The notes: generated from the letters alone by a model not told the origin. Shown: positions 1-7,582, counted from the stretch's first letter. The stretch: 35,253 nucleotides of DNA from an uncultured bacterium (GCA_945829115.1 CALZTP010000018.1:1-35253); one strand, 5' to 3'. Numbers and translations are program-made.

Positions 1-128
1 TTTGTATAGACGATGATGTGTATCACATAGGAGCATCCATAAAGGACTTAGGCAAGAAATGGTTTGGTTTCTCCAAGATGGAGATACTTACACCTGACGA
101 ATTGGTGAAAAGGATCAATAGAGAGTAA
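1..128 (+). CDS. C-terminal fragment of a protein resembling ORF6N/RhuM-type accessory proteins
   Basis: The first 128 bases are open in the frame ending at TAA 126-128 and encode about 41 residues; the 5' part lies outside the window. The peptide contains VYHIGASIKDLGKKWFGFSK followed by a short charged helix. I remember this type of tail (YHIGAS.KDLGKKWF.FSKM) from the C-termini of Bacteroidetes proteins annotated as ORF6N-domain or RhuM/virulence-associated DNA-binding proteins, which are usually mobile or accessory genes. The fragment has no catalytic motif that could establish a function. It is followed by a gene-free stretch with a REP-like inverted repeat. The reading frame is reasonably sure; the family is tentative. 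Confidence 0.5.
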   Translation, partial: CIDDDVYHIGASIKDLGKKWFGFSKMEILTPDELVKRINRE

Positions 129-188
129 GATGCCTCTATATGTAAAGCAAAAAAATATGATATGAGAAACTTGTAGATATTTCATAAA

Positions 189-277
189 CGGTACAGGGGA
201 CAGGTCTGTGTCCTACCCATTTTTCTCAGGCTAAGAGCGAGACGAGGCTTTTCTGCACTGACCTGTCCCCTGTACCG
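189..277. repeat. REP/REPIN-like inverted repeat with 18-bp perfect arms
   Basis: CGGTACAGGGGACAGGTC at 189-206 is repeated exactly in inverted orientation at 260-277. After one mismatch, pairing continues for three more bases (208-210 with 256-258), leaving an inner loop of about 45 nt. The left arm also carries a smaller hairpin, GGACA 198-202 with TGTCC 209-213. The word 'acaggggacagg' resembles the extragenic palindromes spread by REP-associated tyrosine transposases (RAYTs). Two inverted REP-like arms around a short spacer is the REPIN layout. No transposase is present here, so mobility would have to be supplied in trans. Confidence 0.65.
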
Positions 278-313
278 CAGTATGCTATAAATAGATATTT
301 TTTTCTATAAAAA

Positions 314-345
314 TTTGGATGTTTCAGATTTTCTTCATAATTTTG
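314..345 (+). promoter_or_regulatory. Bacteroidetes-type promoter for the GT14 gene
   Basis: TTTG at 314-317 and TAATTTTG at 338-345 are separated by exactly 20 bases, a full match to the Bacteroidetes -33/-7 consensus. Transcription should begin near 351, about 40 nt before ATG 390, which supports 390 as the ancestral start of the glycosyltransferase. Confidence 0.75.
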
Positions 346-389
346 CCAAAGAGAAAAACAAATGAAACAATAAGAAGTAGGTGTGCAGA

Positions 390-449
390 ATGAAACAAAA
401 CAATAAACATGCGTATTGCATAATGAGCCTAAACTGCTCTCGAACTTGA
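390..449 (+). pseudogene. Detached 5' fragment of the GT14 gene (frameshift)
   Basis: ATG 390 opens a 19-codon frame ending at TGA 447-449. Its residues include KHAYCIM, matching the expected N-terminal beta strand of GT14 enzymes (MKHAYLIxAHNE). The continuation, HNEPKLL, is found in a different frame beginning at 419. Adding 10 bases after position 425, so that CATAATG is present twice around GCA, would restore MKQNNKHAYCIMAHNEPKLL in one frame. The simplest reading is a 10-bp deletion between two 7-bp direct repeats. A sequencing or assembly error could look the same. Confidence 0.6.
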
Positions 450-1252
450 TAGCCTTTCTCGACAACGAAAGGAACGATATATTCCTTATGGTGGATAAAA
501 AAACAGATATGGGGATATACGATGGAATAAGAGCTCATAAAGCTGGTTTGTTCTTTGCAGAGCGTATAGATGTGAAATGGGGCGATATCAGTCAGATAAA
601 AGCAGAATATGCAGTTTTTGAATGTGCTCGCAGCCATGGTGTCTATTCTCGTTACCACCTTATTTCTGGTGTCGATATGCCAATAAAGAGTCAGGATTAT
701 ATCCACCGATTTTTTAATGCCAATCCCGATTTTGAATGTATCAGTTTTTCACAAGAAGAGCAAGACGAGGAAGACTTACGAAGAAAGACGAGTCATTATG
801 CTTTCTTCCTCCGTCATGCAAAATCAAGGAAGAAGATTGTCAGGGAAATGGTGTTTATAATGAATCTTATTTCATATCGGTTATATAAAGCCCTACATCT
901 GAGAAGAACCTATCCTTACGAGACGTTGAAAAAGGGCACAAATTGGGTTAGCATAACAAACAACTTGGTGGAATACCTTCTCAGCAAGAAAGAAGAAGTG
1001 TTGAGAAGCTTCAATTATATTCTTTCCGCAGATGAGATATACAAGCAGACTATTGTTTGGAACTCTGCGTTCCGCAAGAATGTTTTTCTGCCTGACGATG
1101 AGTATGGAGCGTGCCTAAGGGCTATTGATTGGCAGAGAGGCACACCTTATTGTTGGGGTGATGACGGAATATCTGATGTCTCGCTACTTAGAAGCAGCCA
1201 TGCTATTTTTGCCCGCAAGTTCAGCTCAAAGAACATGTGGATTATTGAATAA
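416..1252 (+). CDS. GT14-family (core-2/I-branching type) glycosyltransferase, 5' end frameshifted
   Basis: The 278-residue frame has hallmarks of bacterial GT14 beta-1,6-N-acetylglucosaminyltransferase-like enzymes (PF02485). These are LDNERNDIFLMVDKK near residues 15-29, VKWGDISQIKAEYAVF 53-68, HLISGVDMPIK 81-91, a DEIYKQT motif near 205 and LLRSSHAIFARKF near the C-terminus. Such enzymes transfer a sugar from a nucleotide donor onto capsule, LPS or glycoprotein glycans. The open frame has no ATG at its 5' end; the only near-end start is TTG 416, directly after an in-frame TAA at 404. The natural start is probably ATG 390, now out of frame. A product made from TTG would lack the first strand of the GT-A fold, so the gene may be inactive. 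It converges with the ketoisomerase gene at 1385-1795. Confidence 0.8.
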   Translation: MHNEPKLLSNLIAFLDNERNDIFLMVDKKTDMGIYDGIRAHKAGLFFAERIDVKWGDISQIKAEYAVFECARSHGVYSRYHLISGVDMPIKSQDYIHRFFNANPDFECISFSQEEQDEEDLRRKTSHYAFFLRHAKSRKKIVREMVFIMNLISYRLYKALHLRRTYPYETLKKGTNWVSITNNLVEYLLSKKEEVLRSFNYILSADEIYKQTIVWNSAFRKNVFLPDDEYGACLRAIDWQRGTPYCWGDDGISDVSLLRSSHAIFARKFSSKNMWIIE

Positions 1253-1267
1253 ATAAAGAAAATCATT

Positions 1268-1308
1268 GAAGAAGAAGAAGGAGAGGGAGCAGGAGGAGGA
1301 GAAGGAGA
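1268..1308 (+). repeat. Homopurine GAA/GGA tract in a convergent intergenic gap
   Basis: About 40 bases of almost pure G/A, with a single C at 1290, made of GAA and GGA triplets. It sits between two convergent gene ends (1252 and 1385). It shows no T-run or hairpin that would make it an ordinary terminator. Confidence 0.6.
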
Positions 1309-1384
1309 TAAAACTGTGTGACTCAGAAGAACCAGATGGTCAGAATCCTCTTTTAGTGACACAACCGATAAAGCCTGTGGACAG

Positions 1385-1795
1385 CTATTCATTTGCATAT
1401 TCTAAGAACTCATCATACTCATAGATATAGTCATCCTCATTGTAAAAGTCTGAGGCTAGCACCATACATACAGCACCAGAAGAAAAATCTTCCAGCACAC
1501 GCCATACTCCAGGGACAATTATTAACCCCTGCCAAGGATGGTTAAGAAGAACCGTTTTTTTCTCTTTTCCATTGTCTAAGACAACATGGAAAGAGCCGCT
1601 GACAGCCACAAGCATCTCATATAAAGCCTTATGGGCATGACCACCACGCGATTCTCCTCCTGGAACATCATATGTCCAGTAGACTCTTTTAATTTGGAAA
1701 GGAATGCTCTTTATTTCCTCTACAAAGGTGAGATTGCCACGAGGGTCTGTGATTTTTGGAAAGTCAACTATTTTGCAAAGTGTAAGGTCAGTCAT
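1385..1795 (-). CDS. FdtA/WxcM-like sugar-nucleotide 3,4-ketoisomerase
   Basis: 136 residues, the normal length of the cupin-fold FdtA family (PF05523). These enzymes isomerise dTDP-4-keto-6-deoxyglucose to the 3-keto form on the way to acylated amino-deoxysugars such as dTDP-Fuc3NAc or Qui3NAc. The catalytic motif SRGGHAHK is at 49-56 (His53 and His55), preceded by DPRGNLTFVE (17-26) and followed by SGSFHVVLDNGKE and SSGAVCMVLAS, all typical. The usual partners, an aminotransferase and an acetyltransferase, are not in the window, so the gene is an orphan here. It reads towards the GT14 gene, suggesting a small surface-sugar accessory island. No good promoter box was found upstream. Which sugar it makes cannot be told. 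Confidence 0.88.
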   Translation of the reverse strand: MTDLTLCKIVDFPKITDPRGNLTFVEEIKSIPFQIKRVYWTYDVPGGESRGGHAHKALYEMLVAVSGSFHVVLDNGKEKKTVLLNHPWQGLIIVPGVWRVLEDFSSGAVCMVLASDFYNEDDYIYEYDEFLEYANE

Positions 1796-2024
1796 AACGA
1801 TTCTTGTTTTGTTTGCGAAAAATTTGAATGTGTGAGAGAATGATCGATTCAGGGTCTTTTTACTCTTATTTGGAAATCATTGTCCTATATATAATTAACG
1901 AATAAAAAGAAAGAAAATTGCATTGTTATGATGAAAATAGTTAAGAGAAACCGTTTTTTACCTTGAAATGTGGAAAAATAATTAAAATTTTGAGAAAAAA
2001 TTTCTTTTATTTCACAAGATAGAC

Positions 2025-2032
2025 TATCTTTG
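2025..2032 (+). promoter_or_regulatory. -7 box of the sensor/AraC regulator gene
   Basis: TATCTTTG at 2025-2032 matches TAnnTTTG; the -33 element is poor (TTTC at 2001-2004, 20 bases upstream). Transcription would begin near 2038. That rules out an ATG at 2030 as the start and supports ATG 2078. Confidence 0.55.
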
Positions 2033-2077
2033 CAAGGAATTTCGTTTACATTAAAAAAAACAACAACTCTCTTGTCT

Positions 2078-4753
2078 ATGAAAACCTTCTATAAAAGAGC
2101 GCTTTCAACGTTCTTATTTGTATACATCGCACTCTCAGCCTTCGGACATTCCATCTATAAGGTTGAGAACTACGACTCGTATACAAAAAACATGCTCGAC
2201 ATAAGGCATATCGGACAAGACAAGAAGGGATTCCTCTGGGTATCAACAAGTGACGGTCTCTATCGCTTTGACGGCTATCGCTTCAAGGACTTCAAACCAC
2301 AGAAACACAGTGAGAATAAAATCAACAACGATGCTGTGGAGTATATGGCTTGCGACAACACCGGCAATATCTGGTGCAAGATAGAAAACAAGGTATATCT
2401 CTTTGATACAGACACTTACACGTTTCACAACGCTCTGGAAGGAGTCGAGAAAGAAAAGACGTATGTTGTTCGCATGTTTCGTTGCCTTCCAGACGGCACC
2501 ACATGTATAGTATGCGAGAAAGGAGCTGTCTTCCTTATCGACAATAAGAACCCCCTTTCCTCCGCCCGACTCATCTACGATGCAAAGACAGATGTTCTTG
2601 GCGTAAACCACAACAAGGTGACACAAGAAATCTGGATTAGAACAGAGAAATTCACGGCAGTGATCACAAAGGGTAGAGTGGTTACCACCGACAAGAATTT
2701 CCTTGCACCAACCACAAATAGCGACTTCCATACCGACCGCTTTGGAAAGGTGTGGAAAAGGGAAGATATTGACTCCCCGGGAATCATGAGAACATATGTT
2801 ATCTATGCTGACAATCAAGATAATGTATGGTATGTCTGGGAGAGACATCTCTATCGAGTTTCTTTCCACCTTCGGAAATACGATAAGTTAGAGACAGAAA
2901 ACGCTTCCACACGCTATGCCATGAAGGATAGCAAGGGAAGAATCTGGATTTCGAAAAGGTATGCAAACCACGTTACTGTTTACGACCGTAAGAACAACCT
3001 CCTAGGATACCTTGGTGCTAACGGAAAGATCGTACCTCGTCAGGAATCGTTCGGAAACAAGGTCTATTGCATCCATGAAGACAAGTACGGAAATATTTGG
3101 TTTGGCACGAAGCCAAACGGTATTTTTATGCTTAAGGAGCAAGCAGACGGCACGTTCTCGATAAGAAACTTTCGTAATGAAAACTCTGCTCTCAATGATA
3201 ATGAGATCATAAAAATTGAAGAAGATGCAAAAGGCAGACTCTGGGCTTGCGGCTTCATGAAAGGTCTTAACATCATAGAGATTAAGGGGAGTGATATAAA
3301 AATAACTCCCGTTGCCTACAATTCTGAAAAGAAGTCTGTTGCAGAGAACATGAAGGTTCGAGATGCCACGATGAGCAAGGAGGGAGCACTCATGCTTGCC
3401 ACCTCAAAAGGTCTTGCCATCTATGATACTCGAAAAGACTTGAAGACGCTCCAGTCAGGGAAAGGCGTTCTGCTCCACCAGCGTAACTCTCAGAATCCTG
3501 ACGGTCTCAACTCCTCTGCCCTGAAAACAGCCATTCAGGCACACGATGGAAAGATATATATCTGTACGCAAGATGCCGGAATAGACCTTCTGACCTCAAA
3601 AAGCATCTTTGAAGAGAACCTCACCTTCCAGCATTTCTGCACTTCGAATGGCTTCCCCAGCGATTATGTGAAAGCCATCACAGAGGTGAACAACACTATG
3701 TGGGTGACATCGATAAACAGTCTCATTGAATGGAATCCTTCTGAGTCCCTCCCGCAATCAGCAAAGACAAGAATAACACTTGAAGGGAATGATTTCTCTG
3801 AAAGCACACCAGTTCAGCGTACTGACGGGACATGGCTCTATGGAGTCATGGACGGATGTATTGCAGTGGATATCAAACAGTTGAATGACAAAAAATTGTC
3901 TCGAAGAGAAAACTATCCAATCGTGCTCACTTCCGAAAACGATATGGACACCATCGTTCTTGCATCAGACGAAAGGGCAATAAACCTCAGTTTCTCAACA
4001 CTCGACTACGATAACACGGAGAATATCTCCTATTCCGTTCGCTTCTCTGGAGACGGAATGGAAGGCGACTGGGAATATCTCGGAGAGACACACAATATCT
4101 CTTTCCAGCATCTGAAGCCAGGAGAATATTTTCTCTCACTTCGCTCTACTGACGGCACGGGGAAATGGTTAGACAACGAACGCACCATTACTATAAAGGT
4201 AACACCAACCCTTTTCGAAACATGGTGGTGGAGAACATTGCAAGGACTGTTCATAATAGGCGTAATAGTTGTTTGCATATATATTTGGAAATACATCAAA
4301 AAAATTCAGAAGCAACAACGTGAGACTCTCGATGCTTACATGCAGCTTCTTGATCATAAAAAGGAGGGAATCGTAGAGGAGCAAGAGGAGTATCGCAAGA
4401 CTCTTCTCGAGCAGGCGAAAGTGGAACCTCAGAACGATGATTTCATTAAGAAAATAATGGAATATATCGAAAAGAATATCAGCAGCTCAGATATCGATAT
4501 CGACGAGATGGCGAGATATGCTGCTGTCAGCCGAAGCCACCTCAACCACAAGCTGAAGCAAGTGCTTGGCGTTACTCCTTCAGAAATGATTCGTGAGGCA
4601 CGCATAAAGCATGCCTGTCTGCTGTTGAAAGACTACTCTCGAAACATCAACGACATTGCCTATGCCTGTGGCTTTACCGACCCGAAGTATTTCTCAAAAT
4701 GCTTCAAAGCCTCCACTGGCTATTCTCCTTCCAACTACCGTCTCCGACTCTAA
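2078..4753 (+). CDS. Periplasmic propeller-sensor / AraC-type one-component transcription regulator
   Basis: 891 residues from ATG 2078; an ATG 48 bases upstream overlaps the promoter. Order: signal or anchor segment (1-24, KRALSTFLFVYIALSAFG); two-component-regulator beta-propeller repeats (for example GFLWVSTSDGLYRFDG 51-66, later YGNIWFGT and KGRLWACG); a Y_Y_Y domain (about 636-711); one membrane helix (about 717-740, starting WWWRTLQGLF); a charged, probably coiled linker (743-785); and a C-terminal AraC double helix-turn-helix (786-891, ending SKCFKASTGYSPSNYRL). The layout matches hybrid two-component sensors of Bacteroidetes but lacks the histidine-kinase and receiver domains, so the signal must pass straight from the periplasm to the DNA-binding domain. 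Such proteins usually control glycan-use genes, but no SusC/SusD pair is nearby. The 12-bp direct repeats about 105 bases downstream are a possible binding site. Confidence 0.9.
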   Translation: MKTFYKRALSTFLFVYIALSAFGHSIYKVENYDSYTKNMLDIRHIGQDKKGFLWVSTSDGLYRFDGYRFKDFKPQKHSENKINNDAVEYMACDNTGNIWCKIENKVYLFDTDTYTFHNALEGVEKEKTYVVRMFRCLPDGTTCIVCEKGAVFLIDNKNPLSSARLIYDAKTDVLGVNHNKVTQEIWIRTEKFTAVITKGRVVTTDKNFLAPTTNSDFHTDRFGKVWKREDIDSPGIMRTYVIYADNQDNVWYVWERHLYRVSFHLRKYDKLETENASTRYAMKDSKGRIWISKRYANHVTVYDRKNNLLGYLGANGKIVPRQESFGNKVYCIHEDKYGNIWFGTKPNGIFMLKEQADGTFSIRNFRNENSALNDNEIIKIEEDAKGRLWACGFMKGLNIIEIKGSDIKITPVAYNSEKKSVAENMKVRDATMSKEGALMLATSKGLAIYDTRKDLKTLQSGKGVLLHQRNSQNPDGLNSSALKTAIQAHDGKIYICTQDAGIDLLTSKSIFEENLTFQHFCTSNGFPSDYVKAITEVNNTMWVTSINSLIEWNPSESLPQSAKTRITLEGNDFSESTPVQRTDGTWLYGVMDGCIAVDIKQLNDKKLSRRENYPIVLTSENDMDTIVLASDERAINLSFSTLDYDNTENISYSVRFSGDGMEGDWEYLGETHNISFQHLKPGEYFLSLRSTDGTGKWLDNERTITIKVTPTLFETWWWRTLQGLFIIGVIVVCIYIWKYIKKIQKQQRETLDAYMQLLDHKKEGIVEEQEEYRKTLLEQAKVEPQNDDFIKKIMEYIEKNISSSDIDIDEMARYAAVSRSHLNHKLKQVLGVTPSEMIREARIKHACLLLKDYSRNINDIAYACGFTDPKYFSKCFKASTGYSPSNYRLRL

Positions 4754-4859
4754 CGTTTCAGAGACTGCAAGACTGCGAGAAATAAGATAACCCACGAGAA
4801 AAAGTAGCTCATATTCCATCAAAAATAGTTCGAAAACAGATAATTTTTGTGCTTTTTAG

Positions 4860-4892
4860 CACTTTTGCAAGTTTTTACACCACTTTTGCAAG
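4860..4892. promoter_or_regulatory. Paired direct repeat, possible operator for the adjacent AraC-type regulator
   Basis: CACTTTTGCAAG occurs exactly at 4860-4871 and 4881-4892, 21 bp apart, i.e. two turns on the same DNA face. The pair lies roughly 45-75 bp upstream of the start expected from the -7 box at 4924, where AraC-type activators usually bind. A small TGCT/AGCA palindrome touches the first copy. The link to the upstream regulator is inference. Confidence 0.5.
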
Positions 4893-4923
4893 AATTTATT
4901 ACCGTAGTAAGAAAAAAAATATA

Positions 4924-4931
4924 TAACTTTG
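4924..4931 (+). promoter_or_regulatory. -7 box upstream of the candidate RNA
   Basis: TAACTTTG followed by C is a very good Bacteroidetes -7 element. No TTTG is seen at the -33 distance, which would fit a promoter needing an activator at the direct repeats just upstream. The nearest protein gene downstream is over 800 bases away. Confidence 0.6.
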
Positions 4932-4937
4932 CACCCA

Positions 4938-5270
4938 GAAAAAAATTCATACAGACAAGCAACGTGTATTTTTCGGAAAGGAGAATCCGATAGCAACTGC
5001 ATTTATCGTAATAACGTCTGTTCTAATTTTTAATTCAGATGTTGTTTTTTAGTTAGTAAATGAAAGTGATATGTTCGTCAGGAGTCTGTGAAGGTTCCTG
5101 GCGATTTTAAAAAAGAAACGATATAAGAAAGAATTATTTAATAGAAGTTAGTTGTTAGTTATTATAATATCAATTTCGCATCCATAGGGATTAGTTTGGT
5201 AAAAAGATTTGGGTAACAAAAAGCAAGACCAATCAAAAGGCAAGCGGCCATGATTGGTCTTCTTTATTTT
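4938..5270 (+). ncRNA. Candidate structured non-coding RNA or orphan leader
   Basis: The stretch is bounded by the -7 box at 4924 and a strong terminator at 5225-5270, giving a transcript of about 330 nt. It contains no reading frame of normal size. Local hairpins include TCGGA/TCCGA around 4975-4992, and an 8-bp stem CGTCAGGA/TCCTGGCG (one G-U pair) around 5075-5105. A 16-codon frame at 5060-5110 (MKVICSSGVCEGSWRF) overlaps the second hairpin and could be a leader peptide or chance. I do not recognise tmRNA, RNase P RNA, SRP RNA or a riboswitch I know. It could be a regulatory RNA, or a long cold-shock-type leader whose gene has been lost. Confidence 0.45.
5225..5270 (+). terminator. Rho-independent terminator
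   Basis: AAGACCAATCA (5225-5235) pairs perfectly with TGATTGGTCTT (5251-5261), an 11-bp stem with a 15-nt loop, followed by the T-rich CTTTATTTTCTT. It ends whatever starts at the 4924 promoter. Confidence 0.85.
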
Positions 5271-5757
5271 CTTCTGCTTGCATTCTATTTATTTCTCATG
5301 TCAGAAAAAAATAAATTGAAAGAATTTATTACAAACCTATTTGGCAGAGATTTCGTTATTGCAACATAAAAAGAAAGATTCTTTTTCGCTGACTTTAACC
5401 TATCGAAAGTTCTATCGTTTTTAACTATTATTCATATCAACAGAAATTTTAATATAATGTGATTTTAACAAAATATATATCTGCACTACAGTATTCTAAG
5501 AATTTTTCTTTATACGAAAACTATATCGATATTTTTTACTCTTATAAGAATTATACCGCAGAAGTGCAGAAAAAAGATGTTTTATTTGCAACCGGCAGAT
5601 TTTGTGATTGAAAGAGAAATCATTGCTAACAGGTGAAGATGAGTAAAAAAGTGCTTTGAAACCATTCATATCAGCCTGAAACGGTTAAAAAAACATGCTT
5701 TCTGAAGATTTCAGAAAAATAATCAGAGAAAATAAACTTTATGTCCATAATATTTTG
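5271..5757. other. Gene-free AT-rich stretch
   Basis: About 490 bases with no reading frame of note and no recognised RNA. The only structure seen is a perfect 8-bp hairpin with a 3-nt loop at 5699-5717 (TTTCTGAA / TTCAGAAA), just upstream of the U32 gene. Confidence 0.6.
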
Positions 5758-5765
5758 TAATTTTG
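5758..5765 (+). promoter_or_regulatory. -7 box abutting the U32 start codon
   Basis: TAATTTTG followed by C lies only 5 bases before ATG 5771. At the usual spacing, transcription would start at or within a base or two of the A of that ATG, implying a leaderless or near-leaderless message. The -33 side is weak. Confidence 0.5.
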
Positions 5766-5770
5766 CAGTC

Positions 5771-7015
5771 ATGAACAGAAAAAGAGAAGATTATGAAATA
5801 ATGGCACCCGTAGGCTCCAGAGAGTCACTGGCAGCAGCTATAAAGGCAGGAGCAGGCTCCGTATACTTCGGTATAGGGCAGTTGAACATGCGTGCTCATT
5901 CCGCAAGTACGTTCACAATAGACGACCTTCGCGAGATTGCAGCCACTTGTCAGGAACATGGAATAAAATCTTACCTCACGGTGAACACCGTAATCTATGG
6001 AGAAGACCTTGAGACAATGAGACATATCGTCAATGCAGCAAAAGAGGCTAATATCTCCGCCATTATTGCAAGTGATGTGGCTGTGATGACCTACGCACGA
6101 AGCATAGGACAGGAGATTCACCTCTCCACTCAGCTGAACATCTCAAACATCGAGGCAGTGAAGTTCTATGCTCAGTTTGCAGATGTTGTGGTGCTCGCCA
6201 GAGAATTGAACATGGCGCAAGTGGCTGAAATCTATCGAGGCATTCAGGAACAGAACATCTGTGGACCTTCAGGAGAGCCTTTGCGAATAGAGATGTTCTG
6301 TCATGGAGCTTTGTGCATGGCAATCTCAGGAAAATGCTATCTCTCTCTGCATCATGCCAATCGTTCTGCTAATCGAGGAGAATGTGTTCAGATATGCCGC
6401 AGGGGATATCGTGTTGAAGACATTGAATCGGGCACGGAGTTGGAGATAGACAATAAATACATCATGTCTCCGAAAGACTTGAAGACGATTCGCTTTATCG
6501 ACAAGATGATGGAGTCGGGAGTGAGAGTCTTCAAAATAGAAGGAAGAGCGCGAGGTGCAGAATATGTAGATACGGTGGTGAGATGTTACGATGAAGCCAT
6601 CTCGTCAGTTCTTGACGGCTCCTTCTCTGAAGAGAAGAAAGATGCTTGGGACGAACGACTCAGCAGAGTCTTCAACCGCGGATTCTGGGACGGTTACTAT
6701 CAAGGACAGACCTTTGGCGAATGGAACGACTCCTACGGCTCTAAGGCAACCGAGAAGAAGGTTTATGCCGCAAAAACCATTAAGTACTTCTCAAAAATCG
6801 GTGTGGCGGAATTTCAGGTGGAGGCTCACGAGATAAAGGTTGGCGACACATTGCTAATCACTGGTCCTACAACAGGAGCTCTCCGTTTTGAATGTACAGA
6901 AATTCGTTACGACCTAAAGTGCGTCTCCTCGGCAGAGAAAGGATGGCGAATTTCCATTCCTGTTCCAGAGAAGGTTCGCCCGAGCGACAAACTGTTCGTT
7001 CTCGAAAAGGTTTAG
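5771..7015 (+). CDS. U32-family protein, probable tRNA/rRNA hydroxylation enzyme (TrhP-like)
   Basis: 414 residues from ATG 5771 (MNRKREDYEIMAPVGS); an ATG at 5741 lies upstream of the promoter box and was not chosen. EIMAPVGSRESLAAAI is the usual N-terminus of the family. The full PROSITE U32 signature (ExFxxG[SA]xCxxxxGxCxxS) is at about 174-192 with its cysteines, and further cysteines follow in ECVQICRRGY. Members once called collagenase-like peptidases are now known as Fe-S, prephenate-dependent hydroxylases: TrhP for tRNA ho5U, RlhA for 23S rRNA, UbiU/V for ubiquinone. The length is nearer TrhP (YegQ) than the longer RlhA, and Bacteroidetes make menaquinone, so a TrhP role is likeliest. 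An Fe-S assembly gene (SufE) follows 60 bases later. Confidence 0.88.
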   Translation: MNRKREDYEIMAPVGSRESLAAAIKAGAGSVYFGIGQLNMRAHSASTFTIDDLREIAATCQEHGIKSYLTVNTVIYGEDLETMRHIVNAAKEANISAIIASDVAVMTYARSIGQEIHLSTQLNISNIEAVKFYAQFADVVVLARELNMAQVAEIYRGIQEQNICGPSGEPLRIEMFCHGALCMAISGKCYLSLHHANRSANRGECVQICRRGYRVEDIESGTELEIDNKYIMSPKDLKTIRFIDKMMESGVRVFKIEGRARGAEYVDTVVRCYDEAISSVLDGSFSEEKKDAWDERLSRVFNRGFWDGYYQGQTFGEWNDSYGSKATEKKVYAAKTIKYFSKIGVAEFQVEAHEIKVGDTLLITGPTTGALRFECTEIRYDLKCVSSAEKGWRISIPVPEKVRPSDKLFVLEKV

Positions 7016-7075
7016 GCAACGTTAGTCAAAAAAAATATGCACTCCTAATTATATTTTAAAGTAAGAAATAGAACT

Positions 7076-7489
7076 ATGACAATAAACGAAATACAAGAAG
7101 AAGTGATAGAAGAGTTCCAGGACTTTGACGACTGGATGGATAAATACCAGCTGCTCATAGACCTCGGAAACGAACAGACACCATTGGAAGAGAAATACAA
7201 GACAGAAGACAATCTCATAGATGGTTGCCAAAGTCGAGTATGGCTTCAGGCGGAGATGCGAAACGGTCTCTTGCACCTTGAGGCAGAGAGTGATGCGCTG
7301 ATAGTGAAAGGAATTGTGGCATTGCTGATAAGAGTTCTCAGCGACCATACTCCACAGGAGATTCTTGATGCCGACCTCTATTTCATAGAGCAGATAGGTC
7401 TGAAAGAGCATCTCTCCCCTACTCGTGCAAATGGTCTTCTCGCCATGATAAAGAAGATTCGCACGTATGCTGTGGCGTATTCACTGTAA
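7076..7489 (+). CDS. sufE: SufE, cysteine-desulfurase sulfur acceptor
   Basis: 137 residues, the normal SufE length. SufE takes persulfide sulfur from the desulfurase SufS on a single cysteine and passes it to the SufBCD scaffold in Fe-S cluster assembly. The catalytic Cys is Cys51 within LIDGCQSRVW, preceded by the typical PLEEKYKTEDN segment. The C-terminus (LSPTRANGLLAMIKKI) also matches SufE. The rest of the suf operon is not present. It lies 60 bases after the Fe-S-containing U32 gene on the same strand, so co-transcription is possible. Confidence 0.93.
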   Translation: MTINEIQEEVIEEFQDFDDWMDKYQLLIDLGNEQTPLEEKYKTEDNLIDGCQSRVWLQAEMRNGLLHLEAESDALIVKGIVALLIRVLSDHTPQEILDADLYFIEQIGLKEHLSPTRANGLLAMIKKIRTYAVAYSL

Positions 7490-7582
7490 AAGAAAAAAAT
7501 TGCTTTTGGCACTTTAATAAAAAAGAGGATGTCGGTGTGCCATAGCAATCAAAATTTATTCACCATGACACCTGCTTAGCCT

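Noticed and set aside
335..706. Minus-strand 123-codon frame over the GT14 promoter and start
   Set aside because: Overlaps the promoter and conserved GT14 coding sequence; Phe/Cys-rich shadow translation.
1..1800. Prophage or integrated element
   Set aside because: Only one truncated accessory gene and a REP-like repeat; no integrase, tRNA attachment site or phage structural genes.
2243..2869. 208-codon minus-strand frame inside the regulator gene
   Set aside because: Antisense to a well-supported coding region; composition is a mirror of it and no family is recognisable.
4938..5270. tmRNA, RNase P RNA, SRP RNA or a known riboswitch as identity of the candidate RNA
   Set aside because: Ends and core motifs of these RNAs as I know them are absent; left as unidentified.
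5741..5770. Upstream ATG 5741 as start of the U32 gene
   Set aside because: It would lie upstream of the -7 box, and the added residues are not family-like.
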